A DNA stretch of 64,000 nt from Gordonia shandongensis DSM 45094 (GCF_000423025.1 NZ_KE383969.1:86742-150741); one strand, 5' to 3'. Counted from the stretch's first letter, positions 44,206-52,998 are shown. Program-made: numbers and translations. The notes: a model not told the origin generated them from the letters alone.

Positions 44206-44792
44206 GACCGCGGTTCGACGATACGGTCGATCAGCCCGTAGTCGATGGCCTCCGCAGCCGTGAACACCCTGGTGTGATCGGTGTCAGCTCGAACCGACGA
44301 CTGGGGTCGCCCGGTGTGTCGCTCCAGGATCGCCTCCATATCGCTACGCACTCGAACCAATTCGTCCGCCTGGATGATGAGGTCGGGAATCGTCCCTCGC
44401 CCTTCGGCTGCGGGCTGGTGAAGCACGATTCGAGAGTGAGCGGTCGCCGACCGACGCCCGGGAGAACCGGCCGCCAGCAGAACCGCACCGACCGACACCG
44501 CTTCACCGATGCACGTCGTGGCCACGGTGGGCCGAATGAACTGCATGGTGTCGTACACGCCGAGCATCGCCTCGGGGTCCCCGCCCTCGCAATTGATATA
44601 GAGGTCGATGTCGGCATCGGGACTGTCCGCTTCGAGGTACAGCAGTTGGGCGACCATCGCGTTCGCCACCCCCGCGTCGATCGAGGTGCCGAGGTAGATG
44701 ATCCGATTCGACAACAGATGCGAGTAGACGTCGGTCACGCGCTCTCCGGTTCGGGTCTCCTCCACCACCGACGGGATCGTGTACGAGCTCAT
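44202..44792 (-). CDS. ClpP-family protease subunit with catalytic Asp replaced by Thr
   Basis: The 196-aa protein is a ClpP homologue. Ser100 lies in IGEAVSVGAVLLAAG and His125 in SRIVLHQP, as in active ClpP. The triad Asp, found in the DTERDRF segment of E. coli ClpP, aligns with Thr174 (DTDHTRVFTAAEAIDYGLID). It may therefore be weakly active or a regulatory ring. It begins in ATGA overlap with the preceding clpP and ends in the same CCTAGG as the XRE gene. A pair of ClpP subunits usually forms a mixed tetradecamer with a Clp ATPase; none is nearby. Confidence 0.87.
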   Translation of the reverse strand: MSSYTIPSVVEETRTGERVTDVYSHLLSNRIIYLGTSIDAGVANAMVAQLLYLEADSPDADIDLYINCEGGDPEAMLGVYDTMQFIRPTVATTCIGEAVSVGAVLLAAGSPGRRSATAHSRIVLHQPAAEGRGTIPDLIIQADELVRVRSDMEAILERHTGRPQSSVRADTDHTRVFTAAEAIDYGLIDRIVEPRS

Positions 44793-45406
44793 CTCTGCTC
44801 CTCGGTTCGTCCGAATCCGGCGCGAACGGTGGTCGGGACGATGTCGGCGAAGTCGTCAGCCACACCGTCGATGAAGCCGTAGTCGATGGCCTCGGGGACC
44901 GAGTACCACCGATCACGCAACGAGTCGGTGAAGATCCGCTCGGGCGACTGTCCGGTGTCCTGCGCGGTGATTCCGAGGACGGTGTCTCGCGTGTAGCGCA
45001 GATCATCGGCTTGCAGTTCGACGTCGGCAGCCGTTCCGCCGATCCCGGCAGACCCCTGATGCATGAGGATGCGTGCATGCGGCAGCGCCCTCCGCTTTCC
45101 CTTCGCGCCCGCCGAGAGCAGGAACTGGCCGGCGCTGCAGGCGAGGCCGAGCGCCAATGTCGACACATCGCACGGCACAACCCTCATGACATCCCGAATT
45201 GCGAGCATGGCGGGCACAGACCCTCCGGGCGAGTGAATCCACAGCGAGATGTCGGAGTCGTGGTCCACCGCCGCCAGCTCGAGAACCTGCGTCGCCAGAA
45301 GTGTTCCGTTGTCATCGTCCAAGGGACCATCGAGCACCACCACCCGTCGGCGGTACAGGTCCTGTCGGTCATCTCGCGTGAATCGAGTTGGTGAGTTCTC
45401 TGTCAT
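44789..45406 (-). CDS. ClpP-family protease subunit with intact triad
   Basis: The 205-aa protein has Ser91 in GLACSAGQFLLSAG, His116 in ARILMHQG and Asp165 in SLRDRWYSVPEAIDYGFID, a complete ClpP triad. The N-terminal axial loop region is FTRDDRQDLYRRRVVVLDGPLDD. The ATG at 45406 is chosen: the GTG at 45484 would start right at the 20-bp element (45485-45504) that is probably a regulatory site. First of two coupled clpP genes. These are likely accessory ClpPs in addition to the housekeeping clpP1P2 expected elsewhere next to tig/clpX. Confidence 0.87.
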   Translation of the reverse strand: MTENSPTRFTRDDRQDLYRRRVVVLDGPLDDDNGTLLATQVLELAAVDHDSDISLWIHSPGGSVPAMLAIRDVMRVVPCDVSTLALGLACSAGQFLLSAGAKGKRRALPHARILMHQGSAGIGGTAADVELQADDLRYTRDTVLGITAQDTGQSPERIFTDSLRDRWYSVPEAIDYGFIDGVADDFADIVPTTVRAGFGRTEEQR

Positions 45407-45484
45407 ATGCACATGGTGCGGCCGCGATGTCGCCGACGCTTCCCGATCTGCCGGGGGCGGATCTGCCTCCGGCAGCGCGAACAC

Positions 45485-45504
45485 CGCGGGCTCGTCGATC
45501 CGCC
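45485..45504. repeat. 20-bp element shared by the XRE gene and clpP promoters, copy 2
   Basis: Exact copy of 43831-43850, here 79 bases upstream of the clpP ATG at 45406 and 38 bases from the LCP stop codon. The position fits an activator site for the leftward clpP promoter. Confidence 0.65.
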
Positions 45505-45541
45505 CCGGTGCGGACCGGGTCGACGCTGTCGGTTGACGCTG

Positions 45542-46891
45542 TCAGTTGACGCAGGGCACGTCGCTGCCGCTGACGACCGTGGTGCCGGCGTCGGGCGGCG
45601 GCGTGCCGGCCGAATCGCTCGGCGCGGAACGCGGTGCGGTCGGCCGCGCCGACGACGACCGCGATGAGGCCGCCGAGCGACCGGTCTTGACGCCGAACGC
45701 CCGCTGCACCCTGTCGCGGATCGCCTCGGGGTCGATGATGTTGACGTCCTGCCCGTCGAACATCCCGTACCGGAGCACCGGGAGCGTCGAGAAGGTGATC
45801 CGCTGACCGGGCACGGTCCCCATCTCCTGAGCCCACCGGACGAGGTCCCACCCCTCGGAGAGGACGACGTTGCGCTGCGCGGCGTCGACCAGGTCGTTGA
45901 TCTTCCCGAGATCGGTGAACGTCCCCGCCTCCTTGAGCTGGCCGAGCGCCGACAGCATGAACGCCTGCTGACGGTGCGTCCGGTCGAGGTCGCCGTTCTG
46001 AAGGCCGTGCCGCTGCCGGACGAAGGCCAACGACTGCCGGGCGTTCAGCTTCTGCTCTCCGGCCCGGAACTTCGCGCCCGAGAAACTGTCGGACACCGCA
46101 TGCTTGAGGCACACCGTGACGCCGCCGAGAGCCTTCGACAGATCGTAGAAGCCGCCCAGGCTCACCTCGGCGAAGCGGTCGATCGGCACCCCGGTCAGGT
46201 TCCGCACCGTCTCGATGGTCTGCGCGCGCCCCGCCTCGCGGCCGCGGGACTCCAACTCCTTGCGGTCGGTGACACCCTCGGCCATCAGCCGGTCGGTCAC
46301 CATAGCCTTCTTGCGCCCGTACGCCTCCTTGATCTTCGCCTTCGAGACGTCGAGGCCGTCGACGTCGACCAGATCGTCACGGGGGATCGAGAAGGCGACG
46401 ATGTTCTTCCGGTCGGCGGGCACGTGCACGAGGATCAGCGTGTTGGTGTTGTATCCGCCGACACTGGAGTCACCCGCGTGCAGTTGCCGGAGCACTTCGG
46501 CGGGCAGATCGTCCCCGTCGAGATCCTTGCGGGTGTCCAGACCGATGAGCAGGATGTTCTCGGCGCCGCCGCTCGAACGCGGCGTGTCGGCGCCCAATGC
46601 TCCCGACGAGGTGAAACCCGACACGAGGCGGTCGGTCTCGAGCCATGCGACGCCCGTGACGACGATCAGGACGCAGGTGACGACGACGGCGCCGACGCGC
46701 GCCGCGATGAGGGCGGGCGACCGGCGACGCGACCGATCGGGTCGCCGGCGGGCGGGTCGACGGGAGGAGGGAGTCGGGGTCGGCGGTTCGGCGAGCTCCC
46801 ATCGCGGCACGTACTCCCCGGCGGCCGCCCGATGGCGGGCGACCTGTCCGGCGGTCGGGCGCCGACGATGTCCGCTGCCTTCACGCGACAT
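45542..46891 (-). CDS. LytR-CpsA-Psr family cell-wall ligase
   Basis: The 449-aa protein has a cytoplasmic basic tail, one TM helix (ALIAARVGAVVVTCVLIVVTGVAWL, about 60-84) and an extracytoplasmic LCP domain. LCP motifs are NILLIGLDTRKD, NTDTLIL-type NTNTLILVHVP, FSIPRDDLV and RQRHGLQNGDLDRTHRQQAF, carrying the Arg and Asp residues that bind the lipid pyrophosphate and Mg2+. In mycolata such enzymes attach arabinogalactan to peptidoglycan. The C terminus is a Ser/Ala/Arg/Pro-rich tail ending SGSDVPCVN. SD GGAAGGAG precedes the ATG. Confidence 0.92.
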   Translation of the reverse strand: MSREGSGHRRRPTAGQVARHRAAAGEYVPRWELAEPPTPTPSSRRPARRRPDRSRRRSPALIAARVGAVVVTCVLIVVTGVAWLETDRLVSGFTSSGALGADTPRSSGGAENILLIGLDTRKDLDGDDLPAEVLRQLHAGDSSVGGYNTNTLILVHVPADRKNIVAFSIPRDDLVDVDGLDVSKAKIKEAYGRKKAMVTDRLMAEGVTDRKELESRGREAGRAQTIETVRNLTGVPIDRFAEVSLGGFYDLSKALGGVTVCLKHAVSDSFSGAKFRAGEQKLNARQSLAFVRQRHGLQNGDLDRTHRQQAFMLSALGQLKEAGTFTDLGKINDLVDAAQRNVVLSEGWDLVRWAQEMGTVPGQRITFSTLPVLRYGMFDGQDVNIIDPEAIRDRVQRAFGVKTGRSAASSRSSSARPTAPRSAPSDSAGTPPPDAGTTVVSGSDVPCVN

Positions 46892-47064
46892 CCGCGCTCC
46901 TTCCTCGAACCCCCGACCGTCACCTGCCGACCACCCCGAACCGACAGTGTCCCCGCCGCAACTTAGAGGAGTCTTAGCCGCCGCGGACGACCGGCCCGCG
47001 ATACGCTCATACGCCCTGTTCAGCCGGGTGGACTCTCATCGGCATCAATGCGACCATCGCCGGT

Positions 47065-47976
47065 GTGGCACCTGAACTGACCGTCTCGACCGCATTGTCC
47101 TCCTGGCAGATCGACCCGCTGACCACCGTCGTCATCGGCGCGATCACCGTCGGCTACCTCCTGGCGGCCCGCGCGAGCGGGATCGGCGCGGTCTCGCGCG
47201 TCCTGTTCGTGGCCGGTTGCGGCGTCTGGTGGTACGCGTCGAACGGATTCATCGCCGTCTACAGCGACACCCTGTTCTGGGTTCGCGGCCTCGACTACGT
47301 GCTGCTGGCACTGGTCTCGGCATTCCTGCTCGCCGTCGGCCGACCGGTCTCGGTGATCGCATCGCATCGGCCCGCCCTGCGCCGACTGCTGCGCCTGGCC
47401 CGCAACCGAGCGGTGCGGGCGGCGCTCTCACCGCTGCCGACGTCGGCCGCGATGCTGGCGCTGCCGTGGCTGCTGTTCTTGACGCCCTGGTATCCGGCGG
47501 TCCTCGAGTCCGCGGCGGGCGATGCGGTGACGCGCATCATCATCGTCGCCGTCGGGGCCGTCTACTTCTACACGCGACTGCAGATCGACCCGGTGCCGCG
47601 GCATCGGCATTCCGCCCTGTCGCTGCTGATCGCGACGGCGGAGACCCTGTGCGACGGCGTCCTCGGTGTGGTCCTGTGGCAGGGCGGCGTCATCGGCGCC
47701 GTCGCAGAGCAGGCCGGACTGCGGGACTGGGGACCGTCGGCCCGTCTCGACCAGACCATCGGCGCCGGTGTCATCTGGATCCTCGGCGACGTGTTGGGGC
47801 TGCCCTTCCTGATGTTGCTGTTCACGCGGCTGCGCGCGGACGACGATCGGACCGACGTCGCCGCCCCGGCGGCCGTCGATCCGGACGATCCCGACGTCGA
47901 CGGAACGCCCGCCGCCGACCCCGGCCGACCGTGGTTCCTCGACGATCCGCAGCTGGCGGACCGGTTCCGTCGCTGA
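47065..47976 (+). CDS. CtaG/caa3-type cytochrome oxidase assembly-like membrane protein
   Basis: The 303-aa protein has six or seven TM helices and the look of the caa3_CtaG family: WWYASNGFIAVYSDTLFWVRGLDYVLLALVSAFLLAVGRPVSVI, SAAMLALPWLLFLTPWY, and TLCDGVLGVVLWQGGVIG. The C terminus is an Asp/Pro-rich soluble tail ending PWFLDDPQLADRFRR. CtaG proteins help insert copper into cytochrome c oxidase; here the ligands are not certain, so the function is provisional. The GTG start at 47065 lacks a clear ribosome site. Confidence 0.7.
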   Translation: MAPELTVSTALSSWQIDPLTTVVIGAITVGYLLAARASGIGAVSRVLFVAGCGVWWYASNGFIAVYSDTLFWVRGLDYVLLALVSAFLLAVGRPVSVIASHRPALRRLLRLARNRAVRAALSPLPTSAAMLALPWLLFLTPWYPAVLESAAGDAVTRIIIVAVGAVYFYTRLQIDPVPRHRHSALSLLIATAETLCDGVLGVVLWQGGVIGAVAEQAGLRDWGPSARLDQTIGAGVIWILGDVLGLPFLMLLFTRLRADDDRTDVAAPAAVDPDDPDVDGTPAADPGRPWFLDDPQLADRFRR

Positions 47977-48009
47977 TTCCCCGCGACTGAGACCGCCTCC
48001 CCTATCGGA

Positions 48010-48023
48010 GAGAACGCGTTCTA
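48010..48023. promoter_or_regulatory. KstR-type box 1 upstream of kstD (one mismatch)
   Basis: GAGAACGCGTTCTA differs from TnnAACnnGTTnnA only at the first base and contains the perfect palindrome AGAACGCGTTCT. It lies 27 bases upstream of the second box. Confidence 0.75.
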
Positions 48024-48036
48024 GTTTATCGTGTAC

Positions 48037-48050
48037 TGAAACGTGTTCTA
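48037..48050. promoter_or_regulatory. KstR-type box 2 upstream of kstD (perfect)
   Basis: TGAAACGTGTTCTA matches the KstR consensus and is identical to the kshA-proximal box at 42214-42227. It is 42 bases before the kstD start. Confidence 0.88.
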
Positions 48051-48092
48051 TTTCTGTGCGCGCCCGTGCCGCGCCGACCCGAAGGGAAGTCA

Positions 48093-49820
48093 ATGAGCGA
48101 GGAATTCGACGTCGTCGTCGTCGGTGCCGGCGGAGCAGGCCTGGCCGCCGCGCTGACCGCCGCCACTCAGGGACTCCGGACCGTCCTCGTGGAGAAGTCG
48201 CCCTACTGGGGCGGATCCACCTCGCGGTCGGGCGGCGGCGTCTGGATTCCGAACAACTCGATCCTGCGCCGCGACGGCGTCGAGGACACCCCGGAGGAGG
48301 CGCGCCGCTACGCGCACGCCATCATCGGCGACCACGCGCCCGCCGACCGCATCGACACCTACCTCGATCGCGGCCCCGAGGCGCTCGACTATCTGATGGC
48401 GCACGCGCCGCTCGACCTCGAATGGGTCAAGGGGTACTCGGACTACTACCCCGAGGCACCCGGCGGCCGCGCGATGGGACGCTCCGTGGAGCCGCGGCCC
48501 TTCGACGCCCGCCGCCTCGGCGACGACCTGGAGACCCTGCACCCGCAGTACACCAAGGCCCCCCTCAACATGGTGGTCCTCCAGTCCGACTACCGGTGGC
48601 TCAACACCGGCCTCCGCCACTGGCGCGGACCGCTCCGCATGGCCAAGGTGGCCCTGCGCTTCTTCTGGGCTCGCGCCCGCGGCAAGAAGATGATCGCGAT
48701 GGGCGCGGCCCTGGCCGCCGAGCTCATGCTCGGCTGCCGCGACGCCGGCGTCGACATCCGCCTCAACACCCCGCTCACCGGTCTGCTCACCGACGACGGT
48801 CGCGTCACGGGCGTGACCGTCGACACCGGAGACGGTCCCGTCGAGCTGCGCGCCCGACACGGCGTGATCCTGGGCACCGGCGGCTTCGAGCACAACGCCG
48901 AGATGCGCGCCCGGTACCAGCGCGCCCCGATCGGCAGCGACTGGACCACCGGCGCACCGTCGAACACCGGCGACGGCATCAATGCGGCGATCGAGGCCGG
49001 CGCGTCGACCTCGCTCATGGACGACGCCTGGTGGGGACCGACCATCCCGCTGCCCAAGGGACCGTGGTTCGCGCTCTCGGAGCGTTCGGTGCCCGGCACC
49101 TTCATCGTCAACACCCGCGGTGAGCGGTTCATGAACGAGTCGCTCCCCTACGTCGAGGCCGTCCACCACATGTACGGCGGTGAATTCGGTCAGGGCGAGG
49201 GCCCGGGCGAGAACATCCCGGCGTGGCTGATCTTCGACCAGCGGTGCCGCAACCGCTATCTGTTCGCCGGTGTCACCGCCCGTCAGCCGCTGCCGAAGAG
49301 CTGGCTCAAGTCGGGGGTCGTCGTGAAGGCCGGATCGCTGGCCGAGCTCGCCGAGAAGACCGGGCTGCCCGCCGATGCGCTGACGTCGACGACCGAGCGG
49401 TTCAACGGCTTCGCCCGCAGCGGCACCGACGCCGACTTCCACCGCGGCGACAGCTCGTACGACCACTACTACGGCGACATCACCAACAAGCCGAACCCGA
49501 GCCTCGGCGTCGTCGACAAGGCTCCGTTCTACGCGGTCAAGATGGTCCCGGGCGACCTGGGCACCAAGGGCGGTGTCGACACCGACGTCGTCGGCCGCGT
49601 CCTGCGCGCCGACGGCACCCCGATCGACGGCCTGTACGCCTCCGGCAACACCAGCGCGCCGGTGATGGGCCACACCTACGCGGGCCCCGGCGCCACCATC
49701 GGACCGGCCATGGTCTTCGGCTACCTCGCCGCCCTCGACGCCAAGGCCAAGGCCGACGCGCCGACCGGACCGCCCGCCGCCGACGACTCGTCCTCCGACA
49801 CCACGCACGCGGGAGCCTGA
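48093..49820 (+). CDS. kstD: 3-ketosteroid delta-1-dehydrogenase
   Basis: The 575-aa flavoprotein has the FAD-binding N terminus FDVVVVGAGGAGLAAALTAA, SPYWGGSTSRSGGGVWIP, and the C-terminal GLYASGNTSAPVMGHTYAGPGATIGPAMVFGYLAA, the classic KstD signature with the active-site Tyr-Gly of HTYAGPG. It introduces the C1-C2 double bond into 3-ketosteroids; with KshA this leads to spontaneous ring B opening. MSEEFDV at 48093 has a GAAGGGAAG site. Two KstR boxes precede it and a MaoC-type hydratase follows by four bases, an order also found at Rv3537-Rv3538. Confidence 0.94.
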   Translation: MSEEFDVVVVGAGGAGLAAALTAATQGLRTVLVEKSPYWGGSTSRSGGGVWIPNNSILRRDGVEDTPEEARRYAHAIIGDHAPADRIDTYLDRGPEALDYLMAHAPLDLEWVKGYSDYYPEAPGGRAMGRSVEPRPFDARRLGDDLETLHPQYTKAPLNMVVLQSDYRWLNTGLRHWRGPLRMAKVALRFFWARARGKKMIAMGAALAAELMLGCRDAGVDIRLNTPLTGLLTDDGRVTGVTVDTGDGPVELRARHGVILGTGGFEHNAEMRARYQRAPIGSDWTTGAPSNTGDGINAAIEAGASTSLMDDAWWGPTIPLPKGPWFALSERSVPGTFIVNTRGERFMNESLPYVEAVHHMYGGEFGQGEGPGENIPAWLIFDQRCRNRYLFAGVTARQPLPKSWLKSGVVVKAGSLAELAEKTGLPADALTSTTERFNGFARSGTDADFHRGDSSYDHYYGDITNKPNPSLGVVDKAPFYAVKMVPGDLGTKGGVDTDVVGRVLRADGTPIDGLYASGNTSAPVMGHTYAGPGATIGPAMVFGYLAALDAKAKADAPTGPPAADDSSSDTTHAGA

Positions 49821-49824
49821 CACC

Positions 49825-50685
49825 ATGCCCATCGATCCCTCAGTCGCCGTCGGCGCCGACCTCGGCGAGACCACGTTCTCGTGGACCCCGCGAGAGGTGG
49901 CGCTGTACAACCTCGCCGTCGGCGGCGCGGCCGACCCGATGAACACCGTCGGACTCGAGTACGTCGACGATGTGGCCCCCAAGGTGCTGCCGTCGTTCGC
50001 GACGGTCGCCGCGACCTTCCACGCCGCCGAACCGCCGAAGGTGGAGTTCCCCGGCGTCGACATCGATCTGGCGAAGGTCGTCCACGGCGCCCAGCAGGTG
50101 CGCGTGCACCGGCCGCTGCCGGCGGCGGGCACCGCGACCACCAGGACGCGGATCGCCGAGGTCCAGGACAAGGGGTCCGCGGCGGTCGTCATCCAGGAGT
50201 CGGTCACCGTCGACGACGCGGGTGATCCGCTGTGGACGGCCCGCTCGTCGATCTTCGCCAAGGGCGAGGGCGGCTTCGGCGGCGAACGCGGGGCCTCGAC
50301 GCGCGTCGAGATCCCCGATCGCGCACCGGATCACGAGCTCGCCGTCCCGACACTGCCGCAGCAGGCCCTCCTGTACCGCCTGTGCGGGGACCGGAATCCA
50401 CTGCACAGCAGCCCGTCGTTCGCCGAGGGCGCGGGTTTTCCTCGCCCCATCCTGCACGGACTGTGCACCTACGGCAGCGTCTGTCGCGCGGTGGTCGATG
50501 AGATCTTCTCCGGTGACGTGGCCGCGGTGGCCGACTACGGAGTCAGTTTCGCCGGGGTCGTCTTCCCCGGTGAGACCCTCGCGGTGCGCGCCTGGGAGGA
50601 TGGCGACCGACTGCTCGTGACCACCACCGTCGTCGACCGCGACGACGCACCGGCCCTGAGCAACGTCGTGTTCATCAGATCCTGA
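49825..50685 (+). CDS. MaoC-type 2-enoyl-CoA hydratase (Rv3538/Hsd4B-like)
   Basis: The 286-aa protein is a double-hotdog enoyl-CoA hydratase. The hydratase-2 motif is QALLYRLCGDRNPLHSSPSFAEGAGFPRPILHGLCTYG, with D and H of GDxNPLH as catalytic residues. The N-terminal hotdog is LGETTFSWTPREVALYNLAVGG. In KstR regulons the homologue next to kstD hydrates steroid side-chain enoyl-CoAs. It is four bases downstream of kstD, so both are under the two KstR boxes. The following small gene is 14 bases away and probably in the same transcript. Confidence 0.9.
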   Translation: MPIDPSVAVGADLGETTFSWTPREVALYNLAVGGAADPMNTVGLEYVDDVAPKVLPSFATVAATFHAAEPPKVEFPGVDIDLAKVVHGAQQVRVHRPLPAAGTATTRTRIAEVQDKGSAAVVIQESVTVDDAGDPLWTARSSIFAKGEGGFGGERGASTRVEIPDRAPDHELAVPTLPQQALLYRLCGDRNPLHSSPSFAEGAGFPRPILHGLCTYGSVCRAVVDEIFSGDVAAVADYGVSFAGVVFPGETLAVRAWEDGDRLLVTTTVVDRDDAPALSNVVFIRS

Positions 50686-50699
50686 CCGAAAGGACCGGC

Positions 50700-51131
50700 A
50701 TGGCCGCCTCTCTCCTGCACCTGCTCGACGCCGATCGCGAAGCCCTGACTTCGGATCTCGCCGACGTCATCGATGCGGAGGTGAAGCGGCAGTCCGGCCT
50801 GTCGGGCGCCGCAGTCAAGACCGCCTACGGTGCGGCGCAGAAGTTCAAGCCCGGTGTCGTCGCGGGGGCGACGAATGCACTGCTCCCCGACTTCTTGACG
50901 GCACTGTCGCCGTACTGGGACGACCTGCCCGCGGGGACGTCGTTCGGCGAGCATCTGCGCGCGAACGGCGACGGTGCGGCCGAGGCGCTGCTGGCGGTGA
51001 CCGACGCGCAGACCGAGTCGGCACCCGCGGTGCTCACGAAGGCGTACTCGAGCCTGCGCGGCAAGGCCAAGGGGTATGTCGTCGAGGCTCTCGGCCCGGT
51101 GGGCGACGTGATCGAGAAGCATGCCCGCTGA
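50700..51131 (+). CDS. Small conserved actinobacterial protein of unknown function
   Basis: The 143-aa Ala-rich, helical soluble protein begins MAASLLHLLDADREALTSDLADVIDAEVKRQSGLSG and includes FKPGVVAGATNALLPDFLTALSPYWDDL. No cysteine or metal motif is present. GAAAGGACC precedes the ATG. It probably belongs to the kstD transcript because of its 14-base gap to the MaoC gene. Similar uncharacterised proteins occur in many mycolata (DUF6918-type, from memory), so its place in the steroid operon may be incidental. Confidence 0.75.
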   Translation: MAASLLHLLDADREALTSDLADVIDAEVKRQSGLSGAAVKTAYGAAQKFKPGVVAGATNALLPDFLTALSPYWDDLPAGTSFGEHLRANGDGAAEALLAVTDAQTESAPAVLTKAYSSLRGKAKGYVVEALGPVGDVIEKHAR

Positions 51132-51154
51132 CCGAGCGGCGCGGCTCCGACGGG

Positions 51155-51295
51155 TCAGACCGCGCTGGTGGCGATCAGGAGCAGGACCGTCAGCACTGCG
51201 GCGATGACGGCGACGAGGGCCAGCGCACGCCAGAGGACGGCGCGGCCGGATCGGAGTTGGGTGGTGGACGGCGAAGCAAGGTGGTTCGAAGCCAT
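51155..51295 (-). CDS. Small single-pass membrane protein (46 aa)
   Basis: A short open frame reads MASNHLASPSTTQLRSGRAV and then a strong TM helix, LWRALALVAVIAAVLTVLLLIATSAV, ending at the C terminus. Basic residues before the helix predict an N-in orientation. A weak GAAAG site lies 11 bases upstream. It sits alone between the convergent kstD-linked gene and the divergent MFS gene. The composition (clean 20-residue hydrophobic stretch, full use of the gap) suggests a real small protein, but there is no homology support. Confidence 0.5.
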   Translation of the reverse strand: MASNHLASPSTTQLRSGRAVLWRALALVAVIAAVLTVLLLIATSAV

Positions 51296-51378
51296 GATGA
51301 TCAACTTTCAGTCGGCGGCGACCTGTTGCCCGTGTGACCACTGTGGCACAAGTTACATTAGAAGGCGATGATCTGACG

Positions 51379-52998
51379 ATGCGTGTCGGTGCACGTTCAC
51401 TCCGCGACCGCGGAACGCCACCCTCCTCGGAATCGTTTCGGACCGGCTGGCTGATCCTCGTCTCCTGCCTCGCGGTCAGCCTCGTCGTCGCCGCGATGGC
51501 CGCCCTCAACACCGCACTGCCCGACATCGCCAAATCGGTCGGCGCCGACACCGGCGAGATGACCTGGATCATCGACGGCTACACCCTCGTCCTCGCAGCA
51601 CTGCTGCTGCCCGCAGGCGCCATCGGCGACCGTCTCGGGCGCAAGCCCGTCCTCATCGCCGGGCTCATCGTGTTCGGCGTCGCCTCACTGGCCGCCGTCT
51701 GGGTCGACACCTCCCTGCAGCTCATCATCACCCGGTTCGTCGCGGGAGCCGGCGCCGCCCTGATCATGCCGTCGACCCTCTCGCTGATCTCCGCGGGCGT
51801 CCCGCGGGAACGCCGTCCGCTCGCCATCAGCATCTGGGCCGGCGTCGCCGGCGCGGGAGCCATCATGGGGTTCTTCGTCACCGGCGTCCTGCTCGAGTTC
51901 TTCTCCTGGCACTCGGTGTTCGTCACCTTCGCCGCCTCCTCGGCCGCCACCCTGATCCTGGTCCTCACCATCGGGAACTCCAAGGACGCCGCACCCGGCT
52001 CGTTCGACGTCATCGGCTCGGCGACCTCCGTGATCGCCATCGCCGCCGTCGTCTTCGGACTGCTCGAGGCCCCGCAACGCGGCTGGACCGATCCGCTCAT
52101 CCTCGTCTGTCTCATCGGCGGCGTGGTGCTCGTCGCCGTCTTCATCCTGGTCGAGAAGCACCGGACCTCTCCCCTCCTGGACGTGCGCCTGTTCACCAAC
52201 CGTGCGTTCTCGGCCGGGTCGCTGTCGGTGGCCCTGCAGTTCCTCGCCAGCTTCGGCGTCTTCTACCTGCTGCTCCTGCAACTCCAGCTCGTATACGGAT
52301 ACTCGGCCCTGACCTCCGCACTCGCCCTGTTCCCGATGGTCGTCGGCGTCGGCGTGTTCGCGATGATCGGCAACTGGGTGGCCGTCCGCTTCCATTCGCT
52401 GCGCATCGTCCTCGGCGCCGGCATCGCGATCGCCGCGGCGGGCGTCCTGGCGATCGGCATCGTCGACGCCGACGTGTACTGGAAGCTCGGCATCATGCTC
52501 GGTGTCTGCGCCGTCGGCATCGGTCTGGCGACCGCGCCGTCCACGACGGCGATCATGTCGAACACGCCCCTGGACAACCAGGGCATCGGGTCGGCGGTCA
52601 ACGACACCGCCCGCGAACTCGGTGCGGCCATCGGCATCGCCCTCGCCGGCAGCATCCTGGCCGCCGGATACGCCGACCGCATCGGCCCCACCGTCGACGT
52701 CACCCGCGATCAGCTCACCGCCGTGGACCCGAGTCTGGCCGACCGGGCCGCCGACGCGGTGTCCAGTTCGCTCGCCGGGGCCGTGGAGGTGGTCGACGCG
52801 CTGCCCGCGGACGCCGCACCCCTCGGCGAGCAGATCACGGCGGGCGCTCACGCGGCCTTCCTGGAACCGCTCCAGTCCGCCTGCCTGGTGCTGGGCTCCA
52901 TCCTCATGGCCGGTGCGCTGTTCCTCGCGTGGTACTCCCCGCGCGAGGTCATCCCCGCCGACGGAAAACCGGATGACCCGGAGCCGACGGCCGGGTAG
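51379..52998 (+). CDS. MFS drug/proton antiporter, DHA2 (14-helix) family
   Basis: The 539-aa protein has 14 predicted helices. Signature motifs are LNTALPDIAKSVGADTGEMTWIIDGYTL (TM1 motif D1), GDRLGRKPVLIAG (motif A) and GAGAALIMPSTLSLI (motif C-like) of EmrB/QacA-type exporters. The second-half GIGLATAPSTTAIM is typical too. A probable -10 (TACATT, 51354-51359) and a partial palindrome with CCACTGTGG (51338-51346) lie upstream, which favours the ATG at 51379 over the GTG at 51334. Substrate unknown. No steroid link is evident. Confidence 0.9.
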   Translation: MRVGARSLRDRGTPPSSESFRTGWLILVSCLAVSLVVAAMAALNTALPDIAKSVGADTGEMTWIIDGYTLVLAALLLPAGAIGDRLGRKPVLIAGLIVFGVASLAAVWVDTSLQLIITRFVAGAGAALIMPSTLSLISAGVPRERRPLAISIWAGVAGAGAIMGFFVTGVLLEFFSWHSVFVTFAASSAATLILVLTIGNSKDAAPGSFDVIGSATSVIAIAAVVFGLLEAPQRGWTDPLILVCLIGGVVLVAVFILVEKHRTSPLLDVRLFTNRAFSAGSLSVALQFLASFGVFYLLLLQLQLVYGYSALTSALALFPMVVGVGVFAMIGNWVAVRFHSLRIVLGAGIAIAAAGVLAIGIVDADVYWKLGIMLGVCAVGIGLATAPSTTAIMSNTPLDNQGIGSAVNDTARELGAAIGIALAGSILAAGYADRIGPTVDVTRDQLTAVDPSLADRAADAVSSSLAGAVEVVDALPADAAPLGEQITAGAHAAFLEPLQSACLVLGSILMAGALFLAWYSPREVIPADGKPDDPEPTAG

